Source: Chloroflexota bacterium
Lineage (GTDB): Bacteria > Chloroflexota > Anaerolineae > UBA4142 > SHND01
Assembly: GCA_004295045.1 (NCBI GenBank)
Contig: SHND01000076.1
Location: 1-44,521, forward strand
DNA length: 44,521 nt
Direction of reading: 5' to 3'
Position 1 is the stretch's first letter; every line of letters begins with the position of its first letter. Positions 22,309 through 31,062 of this stretch are shown here, one piece after another. Made by a program: the position numbers and the translations under genes. The notes beneath the pieces are model-generated. The model worked only from the letters and a program-made list of their open reading frames with translations. It was not told the origin of the DNA and made no database searches.

Positions 22309-22787
22309 TAGCTTTCCCGCAGCTCCTTCAGCTGCTGACCGGACATGATGTTGCGTTTGTCATCGTCGGCGGTGTTGCCGCCGTAATTCACGGCAGCAGT
22401 CGCTTGACACAAGATTTAGATGTCGTATATGAACGCACGCCAGAAAATCTACTGCGTCTTGAAAACGCACTCGCAGAGCAAGCTCCCTATTTGCGAGGTG
22501 CGCCTCCCGGATTGCCATTCGAATGGTCTGCTGCGACCCTTCAGAATGGGCTCAACTTTACGCTTGAAACTCGTCTCGGCGCGCTTGACCTCCTTGGTGA
22601 GATCGTAGGCGGAGGCAAATACGAGAACCTCATCCAACGTAGCGACGAAATCGAAATTTTTGGCGTCCGCTGTCGCTGTCTCGACCTCCCCACCCTCATC
22701 GAAACGAAACGCGCGGCAGGACGACCCAAAGATTTTGAAGCCATTGCGGAGCTCAAAGTGATTTTGGAGGAAGATAAAAAAAGGTGA
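22305..22787 (+). CDS. Nucleotidyltransferase-fold protein (MNT/DUF6036-like)
   Basis: A 160-aa protein with the polymerase-beta-like nucleotidyltransferase signature VIVGGVAAVIHGSSRLTQDLDVVYE, split here as the G-G motif and the D-L-D acidic pair. The late ETKRAAGRPKDFEAIAEL motif is typical of the DUF6036/AbiEii-like group. Such proteins are often toxin-antitoxin or mobile-defence components. It is translationally coupled to the 66-aa gene. The pair occupies exactly the space between two copies of the homoaconitase 3' end. Confidence 0.8.
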   Translation: MIAFPQLLQLLTGHDVAFVIVGGVAAVIHGSSRLTQDLDVVYERTPENLLRLENALAEQAPYLRGAPPGLPFEWSAATLQNGLNFTLETRLGALDLLGEIVGGGKYENLIQRSDEIEIFGVRCRCLDLPTLIETKRAAGRPKDFEAIAELKVILEEDKKR

Positions 22788-22882
22788 ACATAAAATTTCG
22801 CGGGCGCATGGGCACGCGCGACGCGGAAATTTATTTGGCGAGTCCGGCGGTGGTCGCCGCGAGCGCGGTGGCGGGGGTGATT
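22786..22882 (+). repeat. 97-bp direct repeat, copy 2
   Basis: This copy begins within the nucleotidyltransferase stop codon region and matches 21941-22037 at 93 of 97 bases. The reading frame of homoaconitase is open through it (NIKFRGRMG onward). Confidence 0.92.
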
Positions 22883-22927
22883 CAAGACCCGGGGAATATG
22901 GCAGATGATATGAAAACTTTCTTTTAA
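22787..22927 (+). pseudogene. Orphan 3' end of the homoaconitase gene
   Basis: An open stretch of 46 sense codons continues the homoaconitase frame: NIKFRGRMGTRDAEIY, the conserved tail, then GVIQDPGNMADDMKTFF and a stop at 22925-22927. It has no start codon of its own. A strong terminator follows about 50 bases later, as expected if this is the original gene end separated from the body by the cassette. Confidence 0.8.
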
Positions 22928-22976
22928 ATCTTCATTCCATCCACACAACTTTTTAATATCCATTGCGTATCATTCA

Positions 22977-23020
22977 AACGCGTTGCAGAGTGCGCAACTT
23001 GCAGCGCGTTTTATTTTTTT
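22977..23020 (+). terminator. Rho-independent terminator after the orphan homoaconitase end
   Basis: AACGCG-T-TGCA (22977-22987) pairs with TGCA-G-CGCGTT (23000-23010) around a 12-base loop, followed by TTATTTTTTT. It lies just upstream of the dioxygenase ribosome-binding site. Confidence 0.8.
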
Positions 23021-23033
23021 CGGAGGAGCAAAC

Positions 23034-23867
23034 ATGGATAACGACGATTTACCCATCGGCAAAATTCTCACGCGCCGCGAAGCGCTCGCGTTACTCGGCA
23101 CAATCAGCGCGGCAGCATTAGCCGCCTGTGCGCCGGGACAAACGCCAACCGCGCCGACCAACGTACCCGCGACAAAGATTCCCGCGACGAACGCGCCCAC
23201 CACAGCACCATCGCAAATTGCGCCAACTGTCGCGCAAGCGACTGCTACCACTGCGAGCGCCGCGCTGCCAAGCTGCATTGTGCGTCCCGAACTCACCGAA
23301 GGTCCGTACTTTGTGGATGAAAAACTGAATCGCTCCGACATTCGCAGTGATACGTCCGATGGCACTGTTTCACCGGGCGCGCCGCTAGCCCTCACCGTTC
23401 TTGTTTCGCAAATCAACGGCAGTAATTGTACGACGCTTCCGAACGCGCAAGTGGACGTGTGGCATTGCGACGCGGCAGGTGTGTATTCGGGCGTCACTGA
23501 TCCCGGATTCAACAGCCAAGGGAGCAACTTTTTGCGCGGCTATCAAACGACGGACGAAAACGGCATGGCGAAATTTGTGACTATTTATCCCGGTTGGTAT
23601 CGCGGGCGCGCCGTACACATTCATTTCAAAATTCGCACCAATCCCTCCGACGCGAACGGTCATGAATTTACATCGCAATGGTTCTTTGATGAAGCGCTCA
23701 CCGACCAAGTTCACGCACAGCCGCCGTACGATGTCAGTGGCAAACGCACTCTGCTCAATGACGGCGACGGCATTTTTCGCCAGAGCGGCGGACAAACGAT
23801 GCTGGATGTCTCACGGAACGGCGACGGTTACGCGGCGACATTCAACATTGGCTTGCAGCTGAGTTAG
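23034..23867 (+). CDS. Secreted intradiol ring-cleavage dioxygenase (lipoprotein)
   Basis: A 277-aa protein of the protocatechuate/catechol intradiol dioxygenase fold. It has a twin-arginine-like start (TRREALALLG) and a lipobox ending at C32 (LAAC), then a Thr/Pro/Ala linker to about residue 80. The catalytic domain shows LTEGPYFVDE, WHCDAAGVYSG and YPGWYRGRAVHIHFK, which provide the expected Tyr, Tyr, His, His ferric-iron ligands. It should act outside the membrane on aromatic diols; the true substrate is unknown. SD GGAGGAG precedes ATG 23034. Confidence 0.9.
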   Translation: MDNDDLPIGKILTRREALALLGTISAAALAACAPGQTPTAPTNVPATKIPATNAPTTAPSQIAPTVAQATATTASAALPSCIVRPELTEGPYFVDEKLNRSDIRSDTSDGTVSPGAPLALTVLVSQINGSNCTTLPNAQVDVWHCDAAGVYSGVTDPGFNSQGSNFLRGYQTTDENGMAKFVTIYPGWYRGRAVHIHFKIRTNPSDANGHEFTSQWFFDEALTDQVHAQPPYDVSGKRTLLNDGDGIFRQSGGQTMLDVSRNGDGYAATFNIGLQLS

Positions 23868-23964
23868 GGCGCGGCGCAACTCTAACTCATTGAGGCGTTT
23901 TTAATCTCTCTCTCAACAAATTATCATTTGGCTTGGGTAGAAGAGGTGCGGAGGAGAAACTATC

Positions 23965-24777
23965 ATGTTTTCATTCAAAGGATTACGCCTTGCAATCGTA
24001 TTCCTCACTGTTTTTTCCGTCGCCCTCATCGGTTGCAGCGCACCGGCAGACACGCCAGCCAGCGCGCCGACCAATGTTCCCCCGACAGTCGCGCCCGCCG
24101 CGACCAATACAACCGCCGCAGTTCCTACCAACGCGCCAGTCGCAACGAACGCGCCGGAAGCAACCGCCGCAGCAGAGCCAACTGCCGCAAATGCTGAACC
24201 TACCGCCGCGCCGAACAATGCGGATGAAACGGTAACGCTCGTCGTCGTTCCTGAAAAAAGTGAAGCGCGTTATCGCGTGCGCGAACAACTCGCGGGCGTT
24301 TCACTGCCGTCCGATGCGGTTGGCAAAACACAAGCGATCACCGGACAAATCGTCGGCAAAATGGACGGCTCCATTGATTCCGCAAACAGCAAGTTTGTGG
24401 TGGATGTGCGAACGCTGCAAAGCGACCAAGGAATGCGCGATGGTTTTATCCAACGCTCGACTTTGCAAACATCACAGTTTCCAAACGTAACTTTCGTGCC
24501 AACGTCCGCGCCCGGACTGCCGTTGTTGGTTCCCGATTCCGGCGCGGCGACATTTCAATTGGCGGGCGACCTCACGATTCGCGACGTCACGAAACCGGTG
24601 ACGTGGGAAGCGAGCTGTCAATTGGAAAGCAACAAGACCGAAGGCAAATGCACCGCCGCAACGAGTTTCACCTTTGCCGATTTCAATCTCGAACAGCCGC
24701 AGGTGCCGCGCGTATTGAGCATCGAAGACACGATCAAACTGGAAGTGGATTTGTACTTGCAGCGCGTGAATCAGTAA
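23965..24777 (+). CDS. YceI-family lipoprotein
   Basis: A 270-aa lipoprotein with its lipobox at LIGC (C24), followed by a ~60-residue Ala/Pro/Thr/Asn linker and a YceI domain. YceI-like elements are SEARYRVREQL, ITGQIVGKMDGSIDSANSKF, MRDGFIQRSTLQTSQFPNVT and LTIRDVTKPV. YceI domains bind isoprenoid-type lipids in a beta-barrel. It shares the linker style with the dioxygenase just upstream and may be expressed with it. A terminator follows. Confidence 0.9.
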   Translation: MFSFKGLRLAIVFLTVFSVALIGCSAPADTPASAPTNVPPTVAPAATNTTAAVPTNAPVATNAPEATAAAEPTAANAEPTAAPNNADETVTLVVVPEKSEARYRVREQLAGVSLPSDAVGKTQAITGQIVGKMDGSIDSANSKFVVDVRTLQSDQGMRDGFIQRSTLQTSQFPNVTFVPTSAPGLPLLVPDSGAATFQLAGDLTIRDVTKPVTWEASCQLESNKTEGKCTAATSFTFADFNLEQPQVPRVLSIEDTIKLEVDLYLQRVNQ

Positions 24778-24820
24778 CTCGCGTTACGCACATTGCAAAT
24801 ACGCTTGTACTCTCAAGAAC

Positions 24821-24859
24821 GGACTTGCAACATTTTGTTTGCAAGTCCATTTCTTTTTT
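24821..24859 (+). terminator. Rho-independent terminator
   Basis: GGACTTGCAA (24821-24830) pairs with TTGCAAGTCC (24839-24848), then ATTTCTTTTTT. It closes the dioxygenase-YceI unit. Confidence 0.85.
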
Positions 24860-24988
24860 CCAACGGCGCTGCAATTTGCGAGCCCATGCGTTGTTTCCAG
24901 TCCAAAAATTCAGCATAGGAATTTCACCCTGCATCGCGTTTCAATCATTCTGTGGTATGCTTTCCCCCAAATTTTTGGGAGGCGCGCC

Positions 24989-25405
24989 ATGCTTGACCTC
25001 GATACGAAATTCGGACGCAAAGTGAAACGCCGCTTGAAAAACGAACAGGAAATTTGGTTGACCACAACAGATGCGAATGACATTCCACAGCCGCGCCCCG
25101 TTTGGTTTTGGTGGGACGGCGAGACGTTTTTGATTTATTCCGAACCGGATGCGCACAAACTCAAACATATCGCCAACAACCGAAACGTCGCGTTGAATTT
25201 CAACACCGCGCCCGACGACGGCGGAGTCGTGGTTTTCATTGGAACTGCCGCGCTCGCGCCCGACACGCCGCCCTCGCACAAACACAAAGCGTATTTCATA
25301 AAGTACAAACAAGGCATCAAGGATTTGAACATGACGCCGGAAGAATTTAGCGCAAAATGGTCCGTCGCACTTTGCGTCACACCCCAAAAAATGCGCGGCT
25401 GGTGA
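24989..25405 (+). CDS. PPOX-fold (F420- or flavin-dependent) oxidoreductase
   Basis: A 138-aa split-barrel protein resembling the Rv3369-type (TIGR03667) PPOX family of probable F420-dependent enzymes. Typical segments are EIWLTTTDANDIPQPRPVWF, FLIYSEPDAHKLKHI and VALNFNTAPDDGGVVVF. The ATG at 24989 is preceded by GGGAGG. Whether the cofactor is F420 or FMN cannot be told from sequence here. Confidence 0.82.
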   Translation: MLDLDTKFGRKVKRRLKNEQEIWLTTTDANDIPQPRPVWFWWDGETFLIYSEPDAHKLKHIANNRNVALNFNTAPDDGGVVVFIGTAALAPDTPPSHKHKAYFIKYKQGIKDLNMTPEEFSAKWSVALCVTPQKMRGW

Positions 25406-25430
25406 ATTTCTCGGCGAGGAGAAACATTTC

Positions 25431-26168
25431 ATGGACAATGTAATTTCTACAACGACCACGCGTCCCAAGTCTGCATCTATGTTCGCGTCCCGATTTTGGC
25501 GCAAGACCGCGTTTCAAATTGTCATCGCCGCGTGTCTGACATTCGTCGTTGTTACGATTCTTGCCATGCTCACGTATGCCGGCGGCACGGGCGATGATCC
25601 GCAGAGTGTCGGCTATTCCTTTTTTACAAATTTTTTCAGTGACCTCGGGCGCACCATCAGTCACAGCGGCGCATCGAATACGCTTTCCGCGCTCTTGTTC
25701 TTTGGGGCGCTGACCTTTGCGGGCGTCGGACTCGCGCTCTTTTTTATCGCCTTTCTCCAGTTTTTCTCCGCGCCGCGCTGGGCGCGCATTTTGAGCATCA
25801 TCGGTTCCTTGTTCGGAATTGGCTCGGCGCTCTGTTTCGTCGGCGTTGCCTTGACGCCCGCGAATCTGCTGCGCGCATATCACGGTCAATTTGTCTTGTG
25901 GGCATTCGGTCTTTTTCCTCTCGCCGTCATTTGCTACATTCCATTGCTTTGGCAGAACAAGGCATTTCCCAAGCGCTATGCATTCGCATTTATCGCTTTT
26001 GCCGCGTTGCTCATACTCTATTTTGTTTTGATTCGTTCGGGTCCGCGCGGTGATACGCCGGAAAGCTTGTTGATTCAAGCGACCGGTCAAAAGATCATCG
26101 TGTACGCTTCAATCCTTTCAATTTTGTTTCAAGCGACGGGGGCGTTGCGTGTGAATTCAGAAACTTGA
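25431..26168 (+). CDS. DUF998-like membrane protein
   Basis: A 245-aa protein with about six membrane helices. The NFFSDLGRTISHSGASN segment after the first helix matches the conserved N-x-FSDLG motif of DUF998 proteins. The function is unknown. SD GGCGAGGAG lies just upstream, 25 bases after the PPOX gene. Its stop is followed within about 80 bases by the NHL protein gene. Confidence 0.78.
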   Translation: MDNVISTTTTRPKSASMFASRFWRKTAFQIVIAACLTFVVVTILAMLTYAGGTGDDPQSVGYSFFTNFFSDLGRTISHSGASNTLSALLFFGALTFAGVGLALFFIAFLQFFSAPRWARILSIIGSLFGIGSALCFVGVALTPANLLRAYHGQFVLWAFGLFPLAVICYIPLLWQNKAFPKRYAFAFIAFAALLILYFVLIRSGPRGDTPESLLIQATGQKIIVYASILSILFQATGALRVNSET

Positions 26169-26248
26169 ATGCGCGCGTGAGGCGTTGCTTGGACAGTGAT
26201 GTACGAGCTGTGTTTACCCGGTACACAAATTTTCAAAAAGGTCTAACT

Positions 26249-27703
26249 GTGGCGGATTCTCCTTCTCAATCTCAAACTTTCACCTGTTCAAAATGCGGCG
26301 CGCCGCAAGATTATCAGGGCGGCAGCGCGCCGACAATTCAGTGTCCGTATTGCGATACAACTCTCATCGTCCCCGAAGCGCTGCGCACCGGTGCACCCAA
26401 CTTGGCAGCCTTTAGCGCGAGCGAGTGGACACGCGAAGCGGAGCAGCTCGTCGAAATAAAACGCCTCGTGGATGCGGGAAAAAAGATCGAAGCAATCAAA
26501 CTGTACCGCGAAACTTTTGGCACCGGATTAAAAGAATCCAAAGACGCGGTCGAAGCCATCGAACGCGGACAAAATATTCAGGTGGCGCAAATTACCTTTG
26601 GCACACCGCAAACTATCAACGTCAATCAAGACGGCAGTGGCATCACGCTTACGCCAACGTCCGGCGGCGGCGTCCAAATTTCGAGCGGACAAAGCAGGGG
26701 CTGCATAACTTGGGTGATCGTCATTGTCGTTTTGGCTGTGATTGCCGCAGTCATCCTACCCGTTCTCTTGAGCGTCGGCGCGTTCGCCCTCTTTATGCCT
26801 ACATCGAACGAATCAGCGCGCATCGTTACGATCTTGACTGACGTTCCCCGCGCCTCACCGACCGCGCGCGCAACCGAAACGGCGCGTCCTTCACCCACCC
26901 CGCAATTCGCAAATGTCGCTTCCGAATTTGGCGGCAGCGGCACCGGCGCGGGAAAAATGGAGGATGCGCGCGCCATTGCGGTGGATAACAATGGACAAAT
27001 TTTTGTCGCGGAATATCTCGGCGGACGCGTGCAAATTTTTGATACGGACGGCAAATTCAAGACACAATGTTTGATGGATAAAGCGCCGCTGCCTTCGCTC
27101 GCGGCAGACCGCAGCGGCAATTTGTATGTGCTGCAGCGCACCACCATTTTCAAATACAACGCGGCGACGTGCGAAAAGATTGACGAGTTCAAACCCGCGC
27201 TCGGCGAAAATTATGAAAACATCGCGGTCGGCGCGGATGGCAATTTGTATGCGACGATGACGGGGAATCTCAAAGACAGCGTTGTGCGTTTGAATTCGAG
27301 TGGGCGCGCCACTGTCGTCGTGGACAGCGCCATCAGTGGACAGCGCGATAATTTTGAATTGAATCCCATTCTCGCAGTGGATGGGCAAGGCAATTTTTAT
27401 GTGCTGGGGACCTTTGCGAGTCAAGTGTTCAAATTCGATCGCAGCGGCAAATTCATTGACAGCATCGGCAGTGAAGGCAACGAGCCCGGACAATTTCGCG
27501 GCGCGGATGCGCTCGCAATTGATTCGCAAGGACGCCTTTACGTGAGCGACTCGAAAGGCGTCCAAGTCTTTACGCCCGACGGACGTTTCATTGATGTGTT
27601 TGATATTCCAAAGAGTGTCGCTTCGGGCATGGCGTTCGACGATCAAGACAATTTGTGGATCGCCGCGCGCGAGCAGGTGTACCAAATGAGAATTGCCAAA
27701 TGA
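26249..27703 (+). CDS. Zinc ribbon / L7L12-C-terminal-like / transmembrane / NHL-propeller protein
   Basis: A 484-aa multidomain protein. Residues 13-35 form a zinc ribbon (C13, C16, C32, C35). Residues about 65-107 (KKIEAIKLYRETFGTGLKES) resemble the ribosomal L7/L12 C-terminal domain. One membrane helix lies at about 152-182. From about residue 215 there are NHL-type beta-propeller blades (AIAVDNNGQIFVAEYLGGRV, ALAIDSQGRLYVSDSKGVQV). The ribbon and L7/L12-like parts would be cytoplasmic and the propeller outside. GTG 26249 is chosen for its SD-like AAAAAGG; a longer in-frame start exists at 26165. Function unknown. Confidence 0.78.
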   Translation: MADSPSQSQTFTCSKCGAPQDYQGGSAPTIQCPYCDTTLIVPEALRTGAPNLAAFSASEWTREAEQLVEIKRLVDAGKKIEAIKLYRETFGTGLKESKDAVEAIERGQNIQVAQITFGTPQTINVNQDGSGITLTPTSGGGVQISSGQSRGCITWVIVIVVLAVIAAVILPVLLSVGAFALFMPTSNESARIVTILTDVPRASPTARATETARPSPTPQFANVASEFGGSGTGAGKMEDARAIAVDNNGQIFVAEYLGGRVQIFDTDGKFKTQCLMDKAPLPSLAADRSGNLYVLQRTTIFKYNAATCEKIDEFKPALGENYENIAVGADGNLYATMTGNLKDSVVRLNSSGRATVVVDSAISGQRDNFELNPILAVDGQGNFYVLGTFASQVFKFDRSGKFIDSIGSEGNEPGQFRGADALAIDSQGRLYVSDSKGVQVFTPDGRFIDVFDIPKSVASGMAFDDQDNLWIAAREQVYQMRIAK

Positions 27704-28095
27704 TGATTCTTATTCCTTTCCTCGCGTTACTAAAGATCTCGCGTCGGCTCACCGATGCGCCCGAATTTCGCGGTCTCGCCGCGCTCGAAGTTGCCATGAT
27801 TATGGTGGGCGCGATCTTTTATCACAATGTCGAACAGTGGAGCTGGCTGGACAGCGTGTACTTTTGCGTTGTCACCCTCGCAACCGTAGGATACGGCGAT
27901 TTCGCTCCAACCACCACCTGGGGCAGACTTTTTGCCATTCCCTACATCATTCTCGGCGTAGCCATGTTGGGCGTATTTATTCAAATTGCCGGTCGCACCG
28001 CGCTCGAAGAATTGCAGGAACACGAGCAAAGGCGATTACTCAAGGAACAAGCGAAACGCGACACAGAAGCGGAGAAAAAGAAAAATGGAACATGA
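27700..28095 (+). CDS. Two-helix potassium channel
   Basis: A 131-aa pore module with helices at about 26-45 and 75-97 and the selectivity filter TLATVGYGDFAP. There is no RCK domain; the C-terminus is a charged coiled-coil-like tail. It would form a tetrameric K+ channel in the inner membrane. ATG 27700 overlaps the stop of the NHL gene (ATGA), and its own end overlaps the next gene, so the three are probably one operon. Confidence 0.85.
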   Translation: MMILIPFLALLKISRRLTDAPEFRGLAALEVAMIMVGAIFYHNVEQWSWLDSVYFCVVTLATVGYGDFAPTTTWGRLFAIPYIILGVAMLGVFIQIAGRTALEELQEHEQRRLLKEQAKRDTEAEKKKNGT

Positions 28096-28897
28096 GGTGC
28101 AATACCACATCGGTTTCGGCAAAAAAGATTTGGGGCAATCCCCCCCGCTCATCGCGTTGATTTCCGGCGATCCCGATCGCGCGCGCATTATCGCGCAAGA
28201 GACGCAAGGGACTGTCTTGGAAAAAGAGTTATCCGAGAATCGCGGTTTGAATAGCTATCTCGCGCGCTTGCCGAACGGACGCCCATTTATTTCCGCGACG
28301 AGCGGCATGGGCGCGCCGTCACTTTCCATCGTCATCAACGAATTGTACCAGGTTGGCGTGCGCGTCATCATTCGCGTCGGCACCAGCGGCTCAATTCAGT
28401 CTGATGTGAAAATGGGCAGTGTGGTGATTACGCGCGCGGCATTGTGCCGACAAGGCGCGGCGGATGATATTGCGCCGAAAGAATATCCCGCCGCCGCGAA
28501 TCCCTTTCTTACACTGGCGCTGGTGAACGCGGCGCGCGAATTGAAAACCGATTGGCACATTGGCATCACGGCGAGCGTTGACACATTTTTCGAAGGGCAG
28601 GAACGCGCCGAATCGTCGGCGAACAAAAATTTATTGCGCCATTTGCATGGCGTGACCGAAGAATATCGCGCGCTCGGCATTTTGAATTATGAAATGGAAT
28701 CGGGAACGTTGTTCAAAATGGGCAGCGTCTATGGTTTTGCAGCGGCGTGCATCTGCGGCATCATCGCCGATCGAACGCAAAGCGAACATCCCGACCATCA
28801 AGCCAAAGAACGCGCCGTACACGATGCGATTCGCGTTGCCTTGCGCGCTGCCGAAACATTTGACAAAGAATACATGCAGCCGCGCTATTGGAGATAA
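28085..28897 (+). CDS. udp: Uridine phosphorylase-like nucleoside phosphorylase
   Basis: A 270-aa PNP/UDP family enzyme that phosphorolyses nucleosides. Motifs are ISGDPDRARII (phosphate site), SATSGMGAPSLSIV, IRVGTSGSIQ and ILNYEMESGTLF (ribose/base site with the M-E-S motif). These favour uridine phosphorylase over purine enzymes. The ATG at 28085 overlaps the potassium channel gene by 11 bases. Confidence 0.87.
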   Translation: MEHEVQYHIGFGKKDLGQSPPLIALISGDPDRARIIAQETQGTVLEKELSENRGLNSYLARLPNGRPFISATSGMGAPSLSIVINELYQVGVRVIIRVGTSGSIQSDVKMGSVVITRAALCRQGAADDIAPKEYPAAANPFLTLALVNAARELKTDWHIGITASVDTFFEGQERAESSANKNLLRHLHGVTEEYRALGILNYEMESGTLFKMGSVYGFAAACICGIIADRTQSEHPDHQAKERAVHDAIRVALRAAETFDKEYMQPRYWR

Positions 28898-28972
28898 ATC
28901 CACAAGAACACGAATGCACACGAATTGTTTTTGTTTATTCGTGCAGCTTTGTGCAATTCGTGGATTCCTCTA
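28898..28972. repeat. Word spacer (CACGAATGCACACGAATT) with inverted arms
   Basis: The gap contains CCACAAGAACACGAATGCAC and then ATTCGTGCAGCTTTGTGC and CAATTCGTGG, so the two halves pair. It ends at the methyltransferase ATG. Confidence 0.75.
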
Positions 28973-29767
28973 ATGTCCAATTACACCGACACGATCTTTG
29001 TCAAAACACAATACGGCACAAGCGCGAATCTCGACGCGCGCATTGCGCTGCATCAGAACTTTAGCACTGCGTCCGAACATTTTCACGATTGGTTGTTCGA
29101 CCATGTGCATTTGCCGCACAACGCGCGCGTTCTGGAAATCGGCTGCGGCAGCGGCGCGTTGTGGGAACGCGTACGCGGAAAAATTCCAAATACATGGAAC
29201 ATCATTCTGTCTGATTTTTCACTTGGAATGGCGCGTACCGTGCAGGAAAAATTCCTCGCCTCTCGATTCTCGTTTCTCGCAAGTGACGCGCAATCCCTTC
29301 CCTTTCCCAATGAATCCTTTGACGGCATTTTCGCCAATCACATGCTCTACCACATTCCAGATATGCATCGCGCCCTCGCCGAAATTCGCCATGTGTTAAA
29401 ACGCGGCGGCACTTTGTACGCGGCGACGAATGGGATGGGACACATGCGCGAACTGACTGAATTGACCACAACCGTTTCCGGCGTCACATTTACAGAGCAA
29501 ACGCCCGAACGCTTATTCGGTTTAGAAAACGGCGCGGCAATTCTCGAGCACCATTTCGCGCATGTGACGCGCGACGTCCAAGCAAACGATTTGCGCGTCA
29601 CGGAAATCGAGCCGCTCATCGCGTACGTCAATTCAGGATTGATGTACAAAGCCGCGACTCGTACCGCGCAATCCGAACAAGCATTTCGCCGACACGTACA
29701 GCACGCGATTGACACACAAGGCGCGTTTCACATCACCAAAGCAGTCGGACTCTTTATGGCGGGTTAG
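28973..29767 (+). CDS. Class I SAM-dependent methyltransferase
   Basis: A 264-aa methyltransferase with motif I VLEIGCGSGALWERV, acidic motif ILSDFS, and the UbiE-like sequence NESFDGIFANHMLYHIPD. It belongs to the broad Methyltransf_11 group. It lies four bases before a UGT-like glycosyltransferase and could modify the same product. Confidence 0.85.
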   Translation: MSNYTDTIFVKTQYGTSANLDARIALHQNFSTASEHFHDWLFDHVHLPHNARVLEIGCGSGALWERVRGKIPNTWNIILSDFSLGMARTVQEKFLASRFSFLASDAQSLPFPNESFDGIFANHMLYHIPDMHRALAEIRHVLKRGGTLYAATNGMGHMRELTELTTTVSGVTFTEQTPERLFGLENGAAILEHHFAHVTRDVQANDLRVTEIEPLIAYVNSGLMYKAATRTAQSEQAFRRHVQHAIDTQGAFHITKAVGLFMAG

Positions 29768-29770
29768 TTC

Positions 29771-31021
29771 ATGTCACAGCGATTTTTGTTTAGTTCTACG
29801 GCGGGATATGGACATACGCAGCCCTTGCTTCCCCTCGCGCGCGCCCTCAAGGAGTCAGGACATCAAGTTGCTTTCGCCGCGCGTGAATTGGTTCGCCCGC
29901 GTATCGAATCGGCGGACTTGGAATTTTTCGCGGTTGGCAGTGACCGCGCGTTGGATGCCGAGTATCAACAATTCAAACGCGAACGCGATGCCATGCCGAT
30001 CGGTTTCGCGCTCGAACGGTTTATTTACACGCGGCTCTTTTGCGGAATCGCCCCGCGTTTGATGGCGCCAGGGTTGATTGAGGTTGGGCGAACATGGCAG
30101 CCGGATGTGATTGTGCGCGAGGGCGGCGAATATGGCGCGCTCATTGCCGCCGAGTATTTGGGTTTGCCACACGCGACAGTTGCCTTCACCACCGCGTTGA
30201 GAGGCATGGCAGTCTTTGAACAACATGCGGCGGAGCAACTCGACCCGCTTCGGGAGGAATGGCGCCTAGCGCGCGACCCGACAGGCGCGTCGCTGTATCG
30301 CTATCTTTATCTCGCCCACTGCCCGCCAAGTTTTGGTCTTGAAGATGTTGGCAGTCCGCAAGCGTCAAGTCCCATTCCCAAAACGACGCACTTCATTCGT
30401 CCGCAATTCTTGAACAATTTGAATCACGAACGACTGCCCGCGTGGTTTGAGCATTTGCCCGCGCAGCCGACCGTTTATCTCACACTTGGCACCGAAGTGA
30501 ACAGAGAACCGGACCTCTATCCGCGGGTGATGCAAACCATCATCGCGGGTTTGCGCGATCTCCCAATCAATTTGATCGTTACGCTGGGGCGCGACAAAGA
30601 CCCGTCGGAATTTGGTTCACAGCCAAACAATGTTTATATCGAGCGCTACATTCCGCAAACCTTGTTACTCGCTCACTGCGATTTGATGGTCATGCATGGC
30701 GGCAGTAACAGTCTGCTCGAAGCGATTGATTTCGGAATCCCTCTCGTACTGGTTCCACTCATCGCAGACCAATTCTTTAACGCGCACATCGCGCGCAATA
30801 TCGGGCTCGCGCAAGTTGTACCACTAGAGCAGTTCAGCCCAGAAAGCATTCGCGCCGCAGTGCTTCAAGTTTTTGAAACGCCAAGCTTTCAGCAAACCGC
30901 GGCGCGTCTGCAAAGCGAAATGCGCGCGCTGCCCGACTTGAACTCTGCCGTCCGTCTGCTTCAAGAACTCGCCACCACGCGCAAACCAATTCTAAACACG
31001 GCGTTGGTTGCTCACGCGTGA
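29771..31021 (+). CDS. UGT/MGT-type glycosyltransferase (GT1 family)
   Basis: A 416-aa GT-B enzyme. The N-terminal acceptor domain begins FLFSSTAGYGHTQPLLPLAR. The C-terminal donor domain carries VYLTLGTEVNREP and the nucleotide-sugar motif LAHCDLMVMHGGSNSLLEAI with FGIPLVLVPLIADQFFNA. It resembles macrolide/erythromycin-type glycosyltransferases. It probably acts with the preceding methyltransferase on a small lipid or natural product. Confidence 0.88.
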   Translation: MSQRFLFSSTAGYGHTQPLLPLARALKESGHQVAFAARELVRPRIESADLEFFAVGSDRALDAEYQQFKRERDAMPIGFALERFIYTRLFCGIAPRLMAPGLIEVGRTWQPDVIVREGGEYGALIAAEYLGLPHATVAFTTALRGMAVFEQHAAEQLDPLREEWRLARDPTGASLYRYLYLAHCPPSFGLEDVGSPQASSPIPKTTHFIRPQFLNNLNHERLPAWFEHLPAQPTVYLTLGTEVNREPDLYPRVMQTIIAGLRDLPINLIVTLGRDKDPSEFGSQPNNVYIERYIPQTLLLAHCDLMVMHGGSNSLLEAIDFGIPLVLVPLIADQFFNAHIARNIGLAQVVPLEQFSPESIRAAVLQVFETPSFQQTAARLQSEMRALPDLNSAVRLLQELATTRKPILNTALVAHA

Positions 31022-31062
31022 ATCTCGCCTCTTTTTGAAATCCCTGTAAAATATCAAGCGCC

